This document shows positions 1-6,561 of a DNA stretch of 11,788 nucleotides, one piece after another. Both the position numbers and the translations under genes were made by a program. The notes under the pieces are model-generated. The model had not been told where the DNA came from. It did no database searches and saw only the letters and a program-made list of their open reading frames with translations. Every line of letters starts with the position of its first letter. Position 1 is the stretch's first letter. The DNA comes from Clostridiales bacterium (GTDB taxonomy: Bacteria; Bacillota; Clostridia; Lachnospirales; WQUN01). Where the stretch lies: NCBI GenBank assembly GCA_031289625.1, contig JAITPB010000166.1, positions 1-11,788 of the forward strand, read 5' to 3'.

Positions 1-219
1 GATTGTGCGGCGGGGCTGTCGAATTTCTTCGGCGGACGATCTGGTTCTTATGAAGGGGAATTAATTGAGGCCCGTCAAAACGCCCTGAAAGAAATGGAGG
101 AACGCGCTGGGAAAATTGGCGCGAACGCCGTTGTGGGCGTCGATATCGACTACGAGGTTTTAGGACAGGGCAATATGTTGATGGTGACTGCAAGCGGTAC
201 GGCGGTAGTGGCTGAATGA
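1..219 (+). CDS. YbjQ/UPF0145 family protein, C-terminal part (5' end outside window)
   Basis: The reading frame is open from base 1 and stops with TGA at 217-219, giving the last 72 residues of a protein that is usually a little over 100 residues long. The segment GANAVVGVDIDYEVLG followed by MLMVTASGTAVV is the hallmark C-terminal part of the YbjQ (UPF0145, formerly DUF74) family, small homo-oligomeric cytosolic proteins sometimes labelled putative heavy-metal-binding. Their biochemical role is not established. The upstream helix (EARQNALKEMEERAGKIGANA) also fits. The gene is followed 43 bases later by a strong hairpin, which suggests that its transcript ends there and that it is not part of the downstream units. 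The start codon and about the first third are missing from the window. Confidence 0.88.
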   Translation, partial: DCAAGLSNFFGGRSGSYEGELIEARQNALKEMEERAGKIGANAVVGVDIDYEVLGQGNMLMVTASGTAVVAE

Positions 220-262
220 CGCACGGGGCGGCCGAGGCGGTCCGCCCAGAAGAAACGGAAAA

Positions 263-317
263 ATGTTCGTGATGATAAAAGGGACGCCATAGGCGTCCCT
301 TTTATCATCACGAACAT
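263..317. terminator. Perfect 26-bp inverted repeat with 3-nt loop; probable bidirectional terminator
   Basis: Bases 263-288 and 292-317 are exact reverse complements, separated by ATA (289-291). The inner core is a G+C-rich GGGACGCC/GGCGTCCC stem flanked by AAAA on the left and TTTT on the right, so on either strand the core stem is followed by a short U run. This is the pattern of a bidirectional intrinsic terminator. It lies just after the YbjQ gene stop. The pairing continues through a further A+T-rich and mixed segment to a total of 26 bp, longer than a terminator needs, so other roles (processing site, cruciform, dispersed repeat) remain possible. Confidence 0.7.
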
Positions 318-401
318 CGTTATTTATAGGAGTGGGTCGAAACCATCTCTGCAATGTACTCGGAATTTTGTAAGCAATTGCCCTGCACTATGAGTCAATG
401 G

Positions 402-439
402 GGCTTGAAAAGCAAAATTTCTTTTGCTACAATCAAGCC
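402..439. promoter_or_regulatory. Operator-like dyad overlapping the promoter
   Basis: Two nested pairs of complementary arms surround the promoter: GGCTTGA (402-408) with TCAAGCC (433-439), and AGCAAAA (411-417) with TTTTGCT (422-428). The inner and outer arms are separated by 2 nt on the left and 4 nt on the right. The outer arms cover part of the -35 and the last base of the -10, so a protein bound there would block RNA polymerase. No regulator family is identifiable from this sequence. It could also form a DNA cruciform by chance in A+T-rich DNA. Confidence 0.4.
405..433 (+). promoter_or_regulatory. Housekeeping (sigma-A-like) promoter for the lipoprotein gene
   Basis: TTGAAA at 405-410 (5 of 6 matches to TTGACA) and TACAAT at 428-433 (5 of 6 matches to TATAAT) are separated by exactly 17 bp. 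Transcription would begin near 440, giving an untranslated leader of about 74 nt before the ATG at 514. The promoter overlaps the upstream TTG at 424, which argues against that codon as a start. Confidence 0.7.
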
Positions 440-513
440 GCCCATTTCTTTTGCTGCGCTTAGAAACGGGGCGTGAATGCGCGATAGCGATGAATAAAGA
501 TAAGGAGAATTAT

Positions 514-1635
514 ATGAAGAAAATGATTGCCGCAGTTCTGTGTCTCATGCTTGTTTTGATAGCCACCGCCTGCGCGGATACGTCAAATCCAGAGCAGAAC
601 ACGTCCACCTCGGAACCGCCTGAAACGTCGCCCGCCGCGCAACTGCCTGAAACGGCTGATGAAAACATCACTTTGTACTTAGGTATGCCCGATGGATTGA
701 AGCAGGTAGAGACGACAATCCCCGCCTTTGCCGCGGACGCGATGATTTCCGCTATATCCGACGAAACGGGCTGGAATTTGATTTTGGCGCTTCCTGTAGA
801 TGAAGGTGAGATTCCTGGTTCTGCTGTAGTGTCGCTCTCTGAGGACAGCACTGTCTATATTGGGCCTCCGGAAATACAAAAGGATGCTTATCATGTATTT
901 GACACGAACGAATTGGTCTTTACCGTGTTAAATTCCATTGCGGAAACACTGACGCGGAATGGTCTCACTGCTGTTTATTTCACGGCGCCAGATGGCATAG
1001 CAGATCTTGATTTTACAGAGGGGGGCATCACCTTCCATTTTTCCGCCGCCACCCCTTGGGACTTTGACGCTGTCTATGCGGATAACTTTAAGGACGAGGG
1101 CGGCGAGGTCTACGTTACCGCAGACGATTCGCCCATCATACAGACGGCAGCTACTATTTTGATGTTGAACCTGGCGGGCTTTACGTATGCGGAAAACGGC
1201 AAGGTTACCAATGAATACGCCGTGTACTATTTATACAATCTGGCGAACCTCTTCTTTGCTGATCGCGCGGAAGTATTCCCCGATATAATTTCCGATTTTG
1301 ATTCATATATCTATTTTCCGCAAAAAGAGGCCGATGAACTTTTAAACTTCGCTTTCGGCGGCGGCTTCTCCACAGCCGAACTTTCGACAGACCCCTTTGC
1401 GGATAGCCAGCTCATCATTTATAACGCTGAAGCCTACTTTATCGGCCTTGGCGATGTCGAGAGGCGCGTGTCGCTTACACAGTTGGAAAGCGCCAGCGCT
1501 TATTCGTATCTGTACCAATATACGGTCTCCCAAATAGCCGCCGAGGATATCACAGGGACGCTCGAAATCAACTTTGAGCCGTCCGATAACAACCCGATTG
1601 GGCTGAGCGTCACTTCCGTCCAGATTACAAAATAA
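514..1635 (+). CDS. Putative lipoprotein with possible GerMN-like domain
   Basis: The predicted product has 373 residues. ATG at 514 is chosen because AAGGAG lies just upstream (about 501-506) and because the encoded N-terminus is a typical lipoprotein signal: MKK, a hydrophobic stretch, then LIATAC with Cys20 as the lipidation site. An in-frame TTG at 424 lies within the promoter and would bury this signal. Residues 21-50 form a Ser/Thr/Pro/Glu-rich linker. Residues about 52-162 (ITLYLGMPDG at the start, LNSIAETLTRNGLTAVYF near the end) resemble the GerMN fold, a small alpha/beta domain of spore-germination and envelope lipoproteins; this is recalled by pattern only. The remaining 210 residues match nothing I recognise and are rich in aromatic residues and predicted beta strands. 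It should be anchored on the outer face of the membrane. It has its own promoter and terminator, so its position beside the flagellar operon does not by itself imply a flagellar role. Confidence 0.75.
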   Translation: MKKMIAAVLCLMLVLIATACADTSNPEQNTSTSEPPETSPAAQLPETADENITLYLGMPDGLKQVETTIPAFAADAMISAISDETGWNLILALPVDEGEIPGSAVVSLSEDSTVYIGPPEIQKDAYHVFDTNELVFTVLNSIAETLTRNGLTAVYFTAPDGIADLDFTEGGITFHFSAATPWDFDAVYADNFKDEGGEVYVTADDSPIIQTAATILMLNLAGFTYAENGKVTNEYAVYYLYNLANLFFADRAEVFPDIISDFDSYIYFPQKEADELLNFAFGGGFSTAELSTDPFADSQLIIYNAEAYFIGLGDVERRVSLTQLESASAYSYLYQYTVSQIAAEDITGTLEINFEPSDNNPIGLSVTSVQITK

Positions 1636-1711
1636 CGCAAAGCCTCAATAGACAGTATCTGGAAACTCTATACCAGATTTCCCTCGAAATGGATGAAATT
1701 CACGATTTGCA

Positions 1712-1747
1712 AGCCTCTTGCTTTTTGGCAAGAGGCTCATTTTTTTT
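1712..1747 (+). terminator. Intrinsic terminator after the lipoprotein gene
   Basis: A perfect 10-bp stem (AGCCTCTTGC at 1712-1721 with GCAAGAGGCT at 1728-1737) closes a 6-nt TTTTTG loop. After CA comes a run of eight T (1740-1747). It lies 76 bases after the lipoprotein stop and about 65 bases before flgB, separating the two transcription units. Confidence 0.9.
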
Positions 1748-1753
1748 CATAAA
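1725..1753 (+). promoter_or_regulatory. Candidate promoter for the flagellar operon, overlapping the terminator
   Basis: TTGGCA (1725-1730, 5 of 6 to the -35 consensus) and CATAAA (1748-1753, 4 of 6 to the -10 consensus) are spaced by 17 bp; TAAAAT at 1750-1755 is an alternative -10 with a 19-bp spacer. The -35 lies in the loop and descending arm of the upstream terminator and the spacer contains its T run. It is the best-spaced vegetative-type match I found between the two units, but A+T-rich DNA yields such matches by chance. I found no convincing sigma-D (TAAA, N15, GCCGATAA) site here. Confidence 0.3.
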
Positions 1754-1814
1754 ATGAAAAGTTTGGTGAAAAATAAAAGTACTCGATTTGAAAGAAAAAG
1801 AAAGAGGGATTTAA

Positions 1815-2225
1815 TTGACGCTCGATAGGCTCTTTTCCCAAAATGAAATGCTCGGCGCGGCAATGCAGGCGGCTGCCGTCAGGAACACCGTGATCAGCAA
1901 CAACATCGCCAACGCCGACGTTCCGGGATTTAAAAAATCCGCCGTTGATTTTGAGGATTCTTTCCGCGCCGCCTTAGACGCGGCGGAGCGCCCAGGCCAG
2001 CGCCTGGACGCGTATGGCATAGACGGCAATGCGATGGACATACGTGATTTGCGTGTCCGCGTCCGGCCCACGCTTGAATCGTTCCAATACCGCGTCGACA
2101 AAAACAATGTGGACATGGAAACGGAAATGATGGATCTCTATCGCAATTCCGTCAAATATGACGCGCTGGCCGGCGCCGTGATTGGCAACAGCAAGCGGCT
2201 CAACGCCGTAATATCTGGAAAGTAG
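1815..2225 (+). CDS. flgB: Flagellar proximal rod protein FlgB
   Basis: FlgB is one of the proximal rod subunits that build the drive shaft on the MS ring after export by the flagellar type III apparatus. The 136-residue product has the usual length. Its N-terminal helix and motif NNIANADVPGFKK (about residues 29-41) are the rod/hook/filament-family signature, and the C-terminal helix (MDLYRNSVKYDALAGAV) is typical of FlgB. It has no signal peptide, as expected for this exported family. The start is TTG at 1815, supported by a purine-rich GAGGGA Shine-Dalgarno at 1804-1809. It is the first gene of the operon and is followed after 7 nt by flgC. Confidence 0.95.
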   Translation: MTLDRLFSQNEMLGAAMQAAAVRNTVISNNIANADVPGFKKSAVDFEDSFRAALDAAERPGQRLDAYGIDGNAMDIRDLRVRVRPTLESFQYRVDKNNVDMETEMMDLYRNSVKYDALAGAVIGNSKRLNAVISGK

Positions 2226-2232
2226 TGAGGCT

Positions 2233-2706
2233 ATGTCTTTTTTCGGTTCTTTGAACATCAGCGCATCGGCGCTCACCGCCCAGCGACTCAGGATGGATCT
2301 CATATCCGAGAATATCGCGAACGTGGATACAACCCGCGCGGCCAACGGCGGCCCTTACCAAAGAAGGACGCCCCTCTTTGAGGAAGTGCAGGGCAGTTTC
2401 GACGATTATTTGAACGAGGCGTTTTTTGCCGGGACCGCCATTGAAGCAGACGTCCTCGGATCGGACGGGCGGATGGGCCTGGGCGTCCGGGTCGCGTCGA
2501 TCGCCACGGACGGTACGCCCGGCATGAGAAAATATGAACCCGCGCACCCCGACGCGGACGCGGACGGCTATGTCGTCATGCCAAACGTGAACATCGTGAC
2601 GGAAATGGTCAATATGATTTCGGCCAGCCGATCCTATGAGGCCAACGTTACCGCGCTGGGAGGCACAAAAACAATGATAGCGAAGACGATGGAAATCGGC
2701 AGATAG
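2233..2706 (+). CDS. flgC: Flagellar proximal rod protein FlgC
   Basis: FlgC, together with FlgB and FlgF, forms the proximal rod of the flagellar basal body. The 157-residue product carries the family N-terminal motif LRMDLISENIANVDT and, near the end, NVNIVTEMVNMISASRSYEANV, the highly conserved C-terminal rod signature of FlgC. The N- and C-terminal helices pair as a coiled coil in this family. ATG at 2233 follows flgB by 7 nt, with a modest GTGAGG Shine-Dalgarno made of bases spanning the flgB stop, which suggests translational coupling. The loop between the two terminal regions, including the acidic and Asp/Ala-rich stretch AHPDADADGY, is normal in placement for FlgC. Confidence 0.96.
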   Translation: MSFFGSLNISASALTAQRLRMDLISENIANVDTTRAANGGPYQRRTPLFEEVQGSFDDYLNEAFFAGTAIEADVLGSDGRMGLGVRVASIATDGTPGMRKYEPAHPDADADGYVVMPNVNIVTEMVNMISASRSYEANVTALGGTKTMIAKTMEIGR

Positions 2707-2717
2707 GAGACAGTGAA

Positions 2718-3047
2718 ATGATTTTACAGCCAGTGCCGGCGCTTTTGCCCGGCGTCTCTTTACAGACCAGCCCGGCGGCGAACCCTTTGAACTCTGGGAC
2801 ATCCGCGGATTCCGCAGGTTCCACATTCGAAGGGATTTACCAGGCGGCCATGAACGTGTTGAACGAGACCAATCGATATCAGAAAGAAGCGGACCGGATT
2901 CAGTTGGATTTCGCCGCGGGAAAAACAGACAATATACTTTCCGTTATGCTGGCGCAGGAGAAAGCCTACAATTCCCTTAATTTTACGGTTCAAGCTACAA
3001 ACAAAATCATTGAAAGTTATCGTGAAATTATGAGAATGCAGGTGTAA
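2718..3047 (+). CDS. fliE: Flagellar hook-basal body complex protein FliE
   Basis: FliE is the small adapter that joins the MS ring (FliF) to the proximal rod and is among the first exported subunits. The 109-residue product has the expected size. The C-terminal half (TDNILSVMLAQEKAYNSLNFTVQATNKIIESYREIMRMQV) is diagnostic: the helical segment ending in I-ESYREIMRM-Q-V is the conserved FliE C-terminus. The N-terminal 35 residues are Pro/Ser/Ala-rich and poorly conserved, as usual. ATG at 2718 is preceded by AGGAGA, and flgC ends 11 nt upstream. Confidence 0.95.
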   Translation: MILQPVPALLPGVSLQTSPAANPLNSGTSADSAGSTFEGIYQAAMNVLNETNRYQKEADRIQLDFAAGKTDNILSVMLAQEKAYNSLNFTVQATNKIIESYREIMRMQV

Positions 3048-3068
3048 TGGTAAAAGAGGTGCGAAGTG

Positions 3069-4715
3069 ATGAACGAGCGGCTGCAGGGTATACTCAATCG
3101 GTTGACAGACAGATGGAAAGATCTTGAAAAAAATCAAAAGTTTCGCCTGCTGGGTATCGTGGCCGTTTTTTTGCTCTTGCTGGGCCTTACGATATTCCTG
3201 ACGATGCGTACCAAAATGCAAGTACTGGTAAACAATCGGGATTTGACTGTTATAGCCGATATGCGGAGCGCCCTGAACGACGCGGGCATTAAAAACAAAG
3301 TGGTCAACGGCGGCCGGGGCGTCGCTGTCGACGAAAAAAAAGTCATTGACGCACAGGTGCTGATCGCGCAGCAGGGGTTGCTGGAAGACACGCAGGGGAA
3401 TTCCTTCACGTATTTGGACGCTTTGAATTACAGCGGCATGGGAACGACAGAGACCATTAAAAAAGAAAACATGAAGAAAGTCAAAGAGTCTGAGCTGTCC
3501 TCCGCCCTGCGGCATTTTGAGGGCATTCACAAAGCCGTTGTGAACCTGACGGTTCCGGACGATAATTATTATTTCGAAAAACCCACGGGAGACGCGCGGG
3601 CCAGCGTCGTGCTGACCGTCACGCAAACGCTGGACAAAACGCAGTCTTTGCAGGTGGCCCGCTTTATTTGCGCCAGCGTAGACGGTTTGACCATGGATAA
3701 CATCGAGATCAGCGATCAGAATTACAATATTGTTTATTCGGGCCTTCAGGAGACGTCTGGCGGCGCGGGAACACAGTACGATCAGGAACTCCTGCGCAAA
3801 AGCGAAATTGAAATGAAGATCAAAGTCTCCCTCGCGCCCCTCTTTGACGCTGTGACAGTGATCAACGATAACTTAAAATTCAACTGGAACAAATCCGTCG
3901 AGACCAGCGATATTTTAGCGCCGCCCCTTGTAGGCAGCGATATGGGCCTGGTGACGCGTGAATCCACGGAAAAACGCGCCTCCACAAATGTGAATGCGAA
4001 TACGATGTCGGAGCCGGGCGTCGCCGCAAACGATCAGATGACGGCGAGCTATCAGGGCGGCGCGGGCGGCAATTCCAGCGCCAACGCCAAAAAAAGCGAT
4101 ATGGAATACGCTTTCAACCGCACGCAGAGAACCGTAGAATCTGCGACCGGAGATTTAAACGCGTCCGATTCCACCATTGCCGTCATGGTTTACCGCAATC
4201 AAATCTATGATCAGAACGCGCTGGCAGGCAGCGGGGCGATCAAGAGCCAAAATGACTGGGAAGAACTGAAGGCCTCCACCCGCGAGAACTTGATGGACAT
4301 TGATTTTCAGCCCATCAAAGACATTATCGCCAAAGGCACAGGCATTATCAGCGACAATATTTCCGTCAACGGCTACACAGTGCCTGTTTTTGTGGACGCG
4401 CAAAAACGCGCCATGAATCTGCAGCAGATTTTGATGTTTTCCATTCTGGCCCTTTTTATCCTGATGCTGGCATATGGTTTGATTCAACGCGCGCAGCCCG
4501 CCGAGATCACTGAAATCGAACCGGCGCTTTCCGTGGAGGATTTGCTTGTCAGCACGCACATGGACGAGCGGATCCAGACGGAAGTGGAAAAATTGCAGGA
4601 AATTGATTATACAAAAGACTCCGAGGCGAAGAAGATGATCGAAAAATTTGTAAGCGAAAGACCGGAAGCGGTGGCGCAGCTTCTGCGCAATTGGCTCAAC
4701 GACAATTGGGAGTGA
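3069..4715 (+). CDS. fliF: Flagellar MS-ring protein FliF
   Basis: FliF forms the membrane-embedded MS ring, the platform for rod, switch and export-gate assembly. The 548-residue product is of usual length. It has a first membrane helix near residues 25-47 (FRLLGIVAVFLLLLGLTIFL), ring-building domains of the YscJ/FliF type in the extracytoplasmic part (for example VVNLTVPDDNYYF), a low-complexity Gly/Ser/Ala/Asn stretch in the middle, a second membrane helix near residues 454-475, and a cytoplasmic tail ending AVAQLLRNWLNDNWE, the segment that binds FliG. ATG at 3069 is preferred over the adjacent GTG at 3066 because AGAGGT ends 8 nt before it; either would change only one residue. fliG starts 4 nt after its stop. 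Confidence 0.96.
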   Translation: MNERLQGILNRLTDRWKDLEKNQKFRLLGIVAVFLLLLGLTIFLTMRTKMQVLVNNRDLTVIADMRSALNDAGIKNKVVNGGRGVAVDEKKVIDAQVLIAQQGLLEDTQGNSFTYLDALNYSGMGTTETIKKENMKKVKESELSSALRHFEGIHKAVVNLTVPDDNYYFEKPTGDARASVVLTVTQTLDKTQSLQVARFICASVDGLTMDNIEISDQNYNIVYSGLQETSGGAGTQYDQELLRKSEIEMKIKVSLAPLFDAVTVINDNLKFNWNKSVETSDILAPPLVGSDMGLVTRESTEKRASTNVNANTMSEPGVAANDQMTASYQGGAGGNSSANAKKSDMEYAFNRTQRTVESATGDLNASDSTIAVMVYRNQIYDQNALAGSGAIKSQNDWEELKASTRENLMDIDFQPIKDIIAKGTGIISDNISVNGYTVPVFVDAQKRAMNLQQILMFSILALFILMLAYGLIQRAQPAEITEIEPALSVEDLLVSTHMDERIQTEVEKLQEIDYTKDSEAKKMIEKFVSERPEAVAQLLRNWLNDNWE

Positions 4716-4719
4716 CGGC

Positions 4720-5739
4720 ATGGCGCAAACCACCGCGGCGGATTTAACTGGCCGTGAAAAAGCGGCCATTTTGCTGATTACGCTTGGCCCGGAAAAATCG
4801 GCGCAGGTTTTTCAGCATTTAAAAGAAGACGAAATTGAAACGTTGACGCTGGAGATCGCCAACATCAGCACGGTCATGCCGGATATCAAAGAAGATGTAC
4901 TGGAAGAGTTTTACCAAATCTGTTTGGCGCAAAAATACATTACGGAAGGCGGCATCACTTACGCCAAGCAGATTTTGGAAAAAGCTCTCGGGGAAGCGAA
5001 AGCCTTTGAGGTTATCAACAAACTCACCGTATCCCTGCAGGTACGCCCGTTTGATTTTATCCGAAAAGTCGATGTCAGCCAAATCTTAAATTTCATTCAA
5101 AGCGAACATCCGCAGACCATCGCGCTGATCCTCTCGTATCTGCGCCCCAAGCAGGCGGCGGAAGTGCTTTCCGAACTCAGCGCGGACAAACAGGCGGACG
5201 TGGCGCGCCGCATCGCGCTGATGGATCGCACGTCGCCGGATGTCATCAAGGAAGTCGAAAAGGTCTTGGAAAAAAAGCTGTCGTCCATGCTCACCGAAGA
5301 TTTTACGACGGTCGGCGGCGTGGATTCCGTGGTGGAAATCCTCAATTCCGTGGATCGCGCCACCGAGCGGCACATTATGGATACGCTGGATACGGAAGAC
5401 ACGGCGCTGTCCGAAGAAATCAGAAACAAAATGTTTGTGTTTGAAGATATTCTTACGTTGGATAACCGTTCCATCCAGACGATTCTGCGTCAGGATATTG
5501 ACAACCGCGAGCTGGCCGTCGCACTCAAAGGCGCGAGCCTCGAACTGCAGAATCTGATCTTCTCCAACCAATCGAAGCGGCTGGCCGCTATGATCAAAGA
5601 AGATATGGATTATATGGGCCCGATTCGCAAATCCGACGTGGAAGAAGCGCAGCAGAAGATCGTCAACGTCATCCGCAGGCTGCAGGAAACCGGAGAGATT
5701 ATTGTCTCCCGCGGCGGAGGGGATGATATCATTGCCTAA
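4720..5739 (+). CDS. fliG: Flagellar motor switch protein FliG
   Basis: FliG is the rotor/switch component that contacts FliF on one side and the stator MotA on the other, converting ion flow into torque. The 339-residue product is of standard length. Residues 1-105 form the FliF-binding N domain (LTGREKAAILLITLG), the middle domain carries the conserved EHPQ motif at 129-132, GGVDSVVEILN at 199-209 is in the usual place, and the MFVF hinge motif is at 238-241. The C-terminal torque helix region contains the alternating charged residues R257, D259, R263 and E264. ATG at 4720 follows the fliF stop by 4 nt with GGGAG upstream, suggesting coupled translation. Its 3' end contains the Shine-Dalgarno and start of fliH. 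Confidence 0.97.
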   Translation: MAQTTAADLTGREKAAILLITLGPEKSAQVFQHLKEDEIETLTLEIANISTVMPDIKEDVLEEFYQICLAQKYITEGGITYAKQILEKALGEAKAFEVINKLTVSLQVRPFDFIRKVDVSQILNFIQSEHPQTIALILSYLRPKQAAEVLSELSADKQADVARRIALMDRTSPDVIKEVEKVLEKKLSSMLTEDFTTVGGVDSVVEILNSVDRATERHIMDTLDTEDTALSEEIRNKMFVFEDILTLDNRSIQTILRQDIDNRELAVALKGASLELQNLIFSNQSKRLAAMIKEDMDYMGPIRKSDVEEAQQKIVNVIRRLQETGEIIVSRGGGDDIIA

Positions 5740-6547
5740 TGTATTGAAAGCGGGTTCGGTAAAATTTTCCCGGGACAAAAGCGTTTATGTCGCAATAGAA
5801 CCGGTCGCCGGACCATCGCCTGTAGCCACCGAAGAATCGTCCGTGATCGAACCAGCCGCCGAATCATCGTCCGGACCGTCGTCCGAATCATCATCCGGAC
5901 CATCGTCCGAATCATCATCCGGACCATCGTCCGGATCATCGTCCGCCGCGATTGCCGAGGCCGGGAAACTGCGCGCTGAAGCGGAGCAATTGGTGCAAAC
6001 AGCCCAAAGCGAAGCGCGGAATATTTTGGACGGCGCGAAAACCCAGGCGGCGCAAACGCGCGAAAGCGCGGAGGCGGAAGGGCGAAGGCTGGGCTATGAA
6101 GAAGGTCTCGCCCAAGGGCAGACAGAAAGGGAAAGCGTTCTGGAAGAGGCGCGGATGACGCTGGAAAACGCGCGGCTGGAAAAAGAAAAGCTGCTGGCTG
6201 AATCGGAAGGCGAATTGGTCGATCTCATGACGCGCATTCTGGAAAAATTCCTGGGGAACGCGGCGCGGATCAATCCGCAGCTCATTTCACATTTGATCCG
6301 AGCCGGCCTGTCGGGCGTGAGCCTGACAGGGGACATTACCATTCGCATTTCCCCGGATGACTATGAATTGGTCTCGCGGGAACTGCCGGATATTTTGCCG
6401 GGCGCCGAAGCGAGGGCCGTGCCCGACGCGTCGCTTTCTTCTATGGACTGCCTGATTGAAACGCCTTTCGGTACCATAGACTGCGGCCTGGATCCGCAAT
6501 TTCAGCGGCTAAAAGAAGATTTATTTCAGATATTACACGCCGGCTGA
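5732..6547 (+). CDS. fliH: Flagellar export ATPase regulator FliH
   Basis: FliH dimerises, binds the ATPase FliI and tethers it to the C ring. The C-terminal segment ETPFGTIDCGLDPQFQRLKEDL is the FliH/YscL signature. GRRLGYEEGLAQG (residues 117-129) is a run of four Gly spaced by three residues, a known feature of FliH helices, within a long coiled coil. Residues 36-72 are a Ser/Pro/Glu linker encoded by tandem 24-bp repeats, which lengthens the poorly conserved N-terminus. I chose TTG at 5732 (271 residues) because AGGGG at 5718-5722 is 9 nt upstream and the resulting N-terminus (PNVLKAG) fits the family. ATG at 5723 is too close to that Shine-Dalgarno, and TTG at 5702 would lie deep within fliG. 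The chosen start overlaps fliG by 8 nt. Confidence 0.92.
   Translation: MPNVLKAGSVKFSRDKSVYVAIEPVAGPSPVATEESSVIEPAAESSSGPSSESSSGPSSESSSGPSSGSSSAAIAEAGKLRAEAEQLVQTAQSEARNILDGAKTQAAQTRESAEAEGRRLGYEEGLAQGQTERESVLEEARMTLENARLEKEKLLAESEGELVDLMTRILEKFLGNAARINPQLISHLIRAGLSGVSLTGDITIRISPDDYELVSRELPDILPGAEARAVPDASLSSMDCLIETPFGTIDCGLDPQFQRLKEDLFQILHAG
5861..5944 (+). repeat. Tandem 24-bp repeat array inside fliH (3.5 units)
   Basis: Units at 5861-5884, 5885-5908 and 5909-5932 are followed by a half unit at 5933-5944. The second and third are identical; the first differs from them at two positions. Each encodes ESSSGPSS. The period is a multiple of three, so unit gain or loss keeps the frame. Each unit contains the palindrome TCCGGA. 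Degenerate related sequence begins upstream near 5834, where GAATCGTCC occurs. Confidence 0.9.
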
Positions 6548-6561
6548 CAGGAGGAATCGTC

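Noticed and set aside
226..247. GGGCGG/CCGCCC stem after the YbjQ gene as a terminator
   Set aside because: A 6-bp stem with no following T run; the downstream 26-bp inverted repeat is the better candidate.
424..513. TTG at 424 as the start of the lipoprotein gene
   Set aside because: It sits between the -35 and -10 of the promoter, has no Shine-Dalgarno and would place 30 residues before a clear lipoprotein signal peptide.
1657..1678. Second terminator hairpin after the lipoprotein gene
   Set aside because: Only a 6-bp stem (ATCTGG/CCAGAT) with a 10-nt loop and three T; much weaker than the hairpin at 1712-1737.
1748..1814. Sigma-D (flagellar) promoter before flgB
   Set aside because: TAAA elements occur by A+T content but none has a GCCGATAA-like -10 at 14-16 bp.
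2760..3626. Minus-strand open frame of 288 codons opposite fliE/fliF
   Set aside because: It lies wholly antisense to confidently identified flagellar genes, is His/Phe-rich with no family resemblance, and has no ribosome-binding site; a codon-bias shadow.
5086..5778. Minus-strand open frame of 230 codons opposite fliG
   Set aside because: Antisense to the FliG middle and C-terminal domains; composition (many His, Arg, Phe, Asp) is that of reverse-complemented coding DNA. The same applies to 2200-2826 and 4155-4769.
5861..5944. CRISPR-like repeats in fliH (and the fliK arrays)
   Set aside because: The units are directly adjacent with no unique spacers and lie in frame in protein-coding genes.
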